Below are positions 59,948 to 64,000 of a stretch of DNA of 64,000 nt, piece by piece. The notes below the pieces were generated by a model. That model was not told the DNA's origin. It made no database searches and worked only from the letters and a program-made list of their open reading frames with translations. The stretch lies in assembly GCA_934486735.1 (NCBI GenBank), contig CAKSQL010000004.1, positions 1 through 64,000 of the forward strand, written 5' to 3'. A program made the translations under genes and the position numbers. Source of the DNA: an uncultured Clostridia bacterium. Lineage in GTDB: Bacteria > Bacillota > Clostridia > UBA1381. Position 1 is the first letter of the stretch; the number at the start of each line of letters is the position of its first letter.

Positions 59948-59976
59948 TTGAAAATTTTTCAAAAACGTGCTATAAT
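59948..59976 (+). promoter_or_regulatory. promoter of the SNF2 helicase gene
   Basis: TTGAAA (59948-59953) and TATAAT (59971-59976), spacing 17, with the start codon 32 bases on. Confidence 0.75.
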
Positions 59977-60007
59977 AATATGATAGCCGAAAGAAGGTGA
60001 GCAGGAT

Positions 60008-63000
60008 ATGAAGATTACCGAAAACGAAATAAAAAGAATATCGTCCCCCACGATTTACAAGCGTGGTATGGAATATTTCAAACAGGGCAGAGTTCACTTA
60101 AAATCGAGGAATCCCGAGCGCATAACCGCAGCTGTGGACGGCAGCGAGGTCTATAATGTGTGCATAAATTTTGACGGAGACAGGGTGACCGACACACTTT
60201 GCACCTGCCCGTATTATCACACAATGGGCAGCACCTGCAAGCATATTGTCGCCGTACTCAAAACACGTCAGGCAGAGATTGAGGAAAACGGAGTTTTTGA
60301 AAATGAAAATGACATGCTTGCGGCAGGCTTTTGCACGGAATTTGAACAGAGAGAAAAGCAGGAGTATCGCATTGCACTTGTTATGCGGATCTCCCCTGCG
60401 CCGGAGAGGATATTTTATTCTGTGGCAGTGACGCTTGTTTTGGGCGAGGAACGGTATTTTGTGCAGTCGGCGGAAAGATTCTTTTCCTGTATTGCTGATG
60501 GCAAGCCATACAAGATAGCAAAAAATCATGAGTTTTCGGCAAAAGACAGCTGCTTTGAGCCTGTTTCGGAGGAAATTGCAAAAATCCTGTCCGAGGCGTG
60601 TGAGAATAAAAGATCGGAAAACGGAGTGTATGTGCCGCATGCATCGGAGCTTGACTTCGGGGCAGGTACCGCAAAGAGACTTTTTCCGCTTTTGGGGCGG
60701 ACGGAGTGCGAATATGTGATTGACGCCGTATCTTATCGTGATACTCGCACCATTGACGATGACCCGGACATTTTGGTAGACATAACGGCGGACGGCAGAA
60801 ATATAAATTTATCGGTGAGTGAAAGCGGAATAGCATTAACTCCGGATGGAAGCTGGTTCTTTTTTGAGGACGCAATTTATAAAACAAGCCGTGAGTGGCA
60901 ATCATGGTTTATGCCCATTTACCGTGCAGTGATAAAAGAACGCAGAACACAGCTGGAATTTTCAGGCGATAACTGCGTCAAGTTTGCGGCAAGAGTTCTG
61001 CCTCGGCTGAGGCATTGCAGAGGCGTTGTGTGCTATGGTGTTGATGAACTTGTTGTGCTGGAAAAGCCGGAGTTTGAGATATATTTTGACAGAATCGGAA
61101 AGAAAATTACAGCGGTGGCAAAGGCATGCTACGGCGGAGTGTCGATAACTCTGCCCTGCGCCGTCTATGCGTCGGATAAGGTGATTGTGCGCGACCGCGG
61201 CGCAGAGGATGAAATTGTATCGTTTTTCAAAGACTTTGACGGGGACGGAGCGGCATTTTCGAACGATGATGACGAGATGATATTTCGCTTTGTGAAAAAT
61301 TCTCTGCCAAAGCTTTCCGAGCTTGCGAAAATCTACACAAGCGACAGCTTTGACGCGCTCACCGGCGGAGAGCTGCCCGAGGTGTCAGCTGCGGTCGAGT
61401 ATGATAAAAAAATAGACTTGCTTGAACTGACGGTGGACAGCGAGCTTTCGGAAAAGGAAATTTCGGCGATATTCAATGCATATTACACGAATAAAAGCTA
61501 TTACCGATTTGCCGACGGCAGATACCTCGATTTGGGGCAAAAGGGTGCCGAATTGGACTTTCTTGCCAATCTGCTGCCCGAGGGAGAGAAAATAAAGGGA
61601 ATGCACAGGATTCCTAAATTCTACTCCCTTTATATCGCAGGTCAGAAAGGAAAAATATCCGCAGGAGACGAATTTTTGAGCATGGTTTCAAATGCGCTTG
61701 AATCGCACGCGCAGCTGCCGGATTATCTTGACAAAGTTTTGCGTGATTATCAAAAAACAGGTGTGCATTGGATGCATCAGTTGTCAAGGCTTGGACTGGG
61801 AGGAATTTTGGCAGACGATATGGGTCTCGGAAAAACATTGCAGGTCATAGCCTTTGTTATGAGCGAAAATCCGAAACTGCCGGCTCTTGTTGTTGCGCCC
61901 AGCTCGCTTGTCTATAACTGGATGGAGGAGATAAGGCGTTTTGCGCCCGATGCCAAAGCGATGATTGCAGACGGCACAAAAGAGGAAAGAGAGCGGATAC
62001 TGGGAGAGATGGATAATTGTGATTTTGTGATAACCTCGTATGCGCTTTTGCGGCGCGATACCGATATTTACAAAAATTATGAATTTTCCTATTGCTTTGC
62101 GGATGAGGCGCAGTATATAAAGAATGCAAATACAATGAATGCGTCGGCGGTCAAAAGTATAAAGGCCGGCGGTTGCTTTGCGCTGACCGGTACGCCGATT
62201 GAAAATTCCATATCCGAGCTTTGGTCGATATTCGACTTTGTGCTTCCCGGATATCTCGGCACGCAAAAGGACTTCTTGAAAAAATACGAAAACGATTCGG
62301 GACTACCCGGGCTTAGGAAAAAAATAAAGCCGTTTGTTTTGCGACGTATGAAAAAAGATGTCCTGTCTGAATTGCCGGAGAAGATAGAAAATACTCTCTT
62401 TGCCGATTTTGAGGATGAGCAAAAGCAGATATACTCCGCATTTTTAAAGGCGGCGCGCAGGGAAGTGGATGCGATAACAGCGTCGGGCGAGGGGACAATC
62501 CGTATCTTGTCGCTCCTGACAAGATTAAGACAGATATGCTGCCATCCCGCGCTCATCAATCCGGACTATAAAAAGGACAGCGGTAAGCTTGCGCTGCTTA
62601 ATGACCTTGTACTTTCGGCAATCGGGTCGGGACATAGGATATTGATCTTTTCGCAGTTTACATCAATGCTTGCAATAATAAAAAAGAAACTGGATTCGGA
62701 AAAGATAGACAGTTTTTATCTCGACGGCTCGACTCCGACCGATATGCGCGTCGATATGGCAAGGCGGTTTAACGGCGGAGAAAAAGAAGTGTTTCTGATT
62801 TCGCTCAAAGCCGGCGGAACGGGACTTAATCTGACCGGTGCGGATATGGTCATTCACTATGATCCCTGGTGGAATCCGGCGGTTATGGATCAGGCGTCGG
62901 ATCGGGCGTACAGGATAGGTCAGAAACGGGCGGTGCAGGTTATAAAGCTTGCCGCACACAACTCAATTGAGGAACAGATATTAAAGCTTGCCGAGAAAAA

Positions 63001-63088
63001 GCGCGGACTGGCGGACGGTGTTATCAAAGAGAATAAGAGCCTGCTTTCGTCGCTCAGCCGCGAGGAGCTTTTAAAGCTGTTTGAGTAG
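60008..63088 (+). CDS. SWIM zinc-finger SNF2-family helicase
   Basis: 1026 residues. N-terminal SWIM zinc finger (about 62-78: CTCPYYHTMGSTCKH, the C-x-C-...-C-x-H pattern). A middle region of unknown fold. SNF2 ATPase from about 580: RDYQKTGVHWMHQL, DDMGLGKTLQ (Walker A, near 601), DEAQYIKN (near 697), TGTPIENSISELWSIFDF. The helicase C-terminal domain from about 860 has ILIFSQFTSMLAII, SLKAGGTGLNLTGADMVIHY and DQASDRAYRIGQ. Such bacterial proteins translocate on DNA; their roles (RNA polymerase recycling, repair) are mostly unproven. AAGGTGAGCAGGAT precedes the ATG. Monocistronic, divergent from malQ. Confidence 0.93.
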   Translation: MKITENEIKRISSPTIYKRGMEYFKQGRVHLKSRNPERITAAVDGSEVYNVCINFDGDRVTDTLCTCPYYHTMGSTCKHIVAVLKTRQAEIEENGVFENENDMLAAGFCTEFEQREKQEYRIALVMRISPAPERIFYSVAVTLVLGEERYFVQSAERFFSCIADGKPYKIAKNHEFSAKDSCFEPVSEEIAKILSEACENKRSENGVYVPHASELDFGAGTAKRLFPLLGRTECEYVIDAVSYRDTRTIDDDPDILVDITADGRNINLSVSESGIALTPDGSWFFFEDAIYKTSREWQSWFMPIYRAVIKERRTQLEFSGDNCVKFAARVLPRLRHCRGVVCYGVDELVVLEKPEFEIYFDRIGKKITAVAKACYGGVSITLPCAVYASDKVIVRDRGAEDEIVSFFKDFDGDGAAFSNDDDEMIFRFVKNSLPKLSELAKIYTSDSFDALTGGELPEVSAAVEYDKKIDLLELTVDSELSEKEISAIFNAYYTNKSYYRFADGRYLDLGQKGAELDFLANLLPEGEKIKGMHRIPKFYSLYIAGQKGKISAGDEFLSMVSNALESHAQLPDYLDKVLRDYQKTGVHWMHQLSRLGLGGILADDMGLGKTLQVIAFVMSENPKLPALVVAPSSLVYNWMEEIRRFAPDAKAMIADGTKEERERILGEMDNCDFVITSYALLRRDTDIYKNYEFSYCFADEAQYIKNANTMNASAVKSIKAGGCFALTGTPIENSISELWSIFDFVLPGYLGTQKDFLKKYENDSGLPGLRKKIKPFVLRRMKKDVLSELPEKIENTLFADFEDEQKQIYSAFLKAARREVDAITASGEGTIRILSLLTRLRQICCHPALINPDYKKDSGKLALLNDLVLSAIGSGHRILIFSQFTSMLAIIKKKLDSEKIDSFYLDGSTPTDMRVDMARRFNGGEKEVFLISLKAGGTGLNLTGADMVIHYDPWWNPAVMDQASDRAYRIGQKRAVQVIKLAAHNSIEEQILKLAEKKRGLADGVIKENKSLLSSLSREELLKLFE

Positions 63089-63130
63089 ACGGAGTCGGAG
63101 CGGAAATAAAAACGAAAACCGAGATAAAGT

Positions 63131-63176
63131 AAAAAATATGCAGCAAAGGAATAATATCCGATGCCGCATATTTTTT
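63131..63176. terminator. bidirectional terminator after the SNF2 gene
   Basis: AAAAAATATGC pairs with GCATATTTTTT around a 24-base loop, serving the helicase gene (plus) and the AraC gene (minus). Confidence 0.7.
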
Positions 63177-63229
63177 GCGGGAATTTACGTCGGTAATTGC
63201 TTTATCTTCCGCGCCTCACAGGCTGAGCT

Positions 63230-64000
63230 TTAATTCTCTGTTTCGGGAGTCTTGCTGCGGAACTCCTTGGGAGTACAGCCGAAATGTTTTTTGAATCGGT
63301 GCGAAAAATAGCTGTGGTCGGTAAAGCCGCATTCGCAGGCGATTTCCGAGATGTCTGCGGCATCGTTGGAAAGCAGACAGACCGCGTGGGAGAGCCGCAT
63401 TTTTTCGATATATTCCGCAGGACTTGCACCGGCAACCTCCTTAAAAACGTGAAAAAAACGTCCCGGGCTCAAGTTTGCCCTTGCCGCAAGCCTATCCGCG
63501 GTCAGTTTCTCGGAAAGATTATTTTCGATATATAGCATTATTTCATTTATTATATCGTACGAAATGTTATACCCGTTCTTTTTCCTTTCGGAAATGTTGT
63601 CACATATGTAGTCACTAATCAAAATTGCAAAAATTTCATAAACGCAGGATGCAAGCAGGAACTCGAAAGTCTTGTCGCCGAAAGCGCTTTTAAGCCTGTC
63701 AAATACTGCGGCAATGCGTATGTCGCCGCGGATGTGATTTCGAAACCGAACCCCTTTGTATTCGGCAAGTATGTCCGGAGCGGCGGTGATGCAGCAGACC
63801 TCTGACTTGCCGAAGTCTGCACATTCGTGCAGTTCGGCAGAGTTGGCGATGATAAGGTCGCCGCTTTGTATATCAAAATTCTTGCCGCGGCAATTGTATC
63901 GGCAGCCGCTTGTGGAGTAAAAGAACATAAGCTCTATTCTCGAATGCCAATGCGCGTTCATGCGCGCCGGGTGGTCGGAATATTCGGCGCTGAAAGGAAA
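63230..64000 (-). CDS. AraC-family transcriptional regulator, N-terminus beyond the window
   Basis: At least 256 residues; the frame is open to base 64000, and the codons before the internal ATG at 63961 (FPFSAEYSDHPAR) read as normal cupin-domain sequence, so the true start lies outside. N-terminal sensor part with MNAHWHSRIELMFFYSTSG (family 'H.H..iEl.yv..G'), C-terminal double helix-turn-helix (KLTADRLAARANLSPGRFFH; ISEIACECGFTDHSYFSHRF). It is the third AraC regulator in 25 kb. Targets unknown, as its upstream neighbour is not visible. Confidence 0.88.
   Translation of the reverse strand, partial: FPFSAEYSDHPARMNAHWHSRIELMFFYSTSGCRYNCRGKNFDIQSGDLIIANSAELHECADFGKSEVCCITAAPDILAEYKGVRFRNHIRGDIRIAAVFDRLKSAFGDKTFEFLLASCVYEIFAILISDYICDNISERKKNGYNISYDIINEIMLYIENNLSEKLTADRLAARANLSPGRFFHVFKEVAGASPAEYIEKMRLSHAVCLLSNDAADISEIACECGFTDHSYFSHRFKKHFGCTPKEFRSKTPETEN

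Overview
The window comes from an anaerobic, endospore-forming, low-to-moderate GC Firmicute (class Clostridia). The evidence is spo0A next to spoIVB, a SipL-like spore-coat morphogenetic protein, Bacillus/Clostridium-type riboswitches (TPP, lysine, cobalamin), strong AGGAGG-type ribosome binding sites, many -35/17/-10 sigma-A promoters, an SLH-anchored surface layer, and fermentation enzymes such as indolepyruvate:ferredoxin oxidoreductase. Nothing fixes genus or species.

Layout. 1-412: 3' end of a group II intron with a broken maturase. 484-5655 (minus): gatC, gatA, gatB and an archaeal-type aspartyl-tRNA synthetase, the amidotransferase route to Asn-/Gln-tRNA, interrupted by a 176-bp repeat array in front of gatB. 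5742-8889 (minus): SipL-like protein and rhamnulokinase. 9015-11599: radical SAM protein, RNase P RNA, M14 carboxypeptidase. 12178-15375: a very highly expressed SLH (S-layer type) protein with two promoters and a structured leader. 15617-19532: serine hydrolase, thiM-thiE under a TPP riboswitch (plus a decayed thiM fragment), MBL-fold protein, small membrane protein. 19754-24551: aconitase and isocitrate dehydrogenase, then nitroreductase and CorA behind another copy of the 176-bp repeat. 24725-26957: spoIVB and spo0A, followed by a structured RNA candidate. 27224-30513: asd-dapA-dapB under a lysine riboswitch.

30553-38886 is the most striking part. A cobalamin riboswitch and two intrinsic terminators precede a 1567-residue surface protein carrying an alpha/alpha-toroid followed by a DUF4430 (transcobalamin-C-like) domain, the same order as in animal intrinsic factor and transcobalamin, plus a second DUF4430, GLUG repeats and three SLH domains. 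A second secreted GLUG protein follows 13 bases later. I read this as a candidate surface B12-capture system.

38918-44547: two AraC regulators divergent from, respectively, nucleoside hydrolase-ribokinase (nucleoside/ribose salvage, split by 112-bp tandem repeats) and an unassigned glycoside hydrolase. 44585-53506 (minus): MATE exporter, then an operon of Na+/solute symporter, acyl-CoA ligase, iorA, iorB, paaK and an ACT-domain protein for aromatic 2-oxo acid / aryl-acid metabolism. 53674-59823 (minus): malQ, a small membrane protein, topoisomerase III, holA and a short trehalase-like GH37. 60008-63088: SWIM/SNF2 helicase. 63230-64000: AraC regulator cut by the window edge.

No rRNA, tRNA, CRISPR array or intact transposase gene was seen. 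Domain assignments are from reading the sequence and knowledge of the families, not from database searches.
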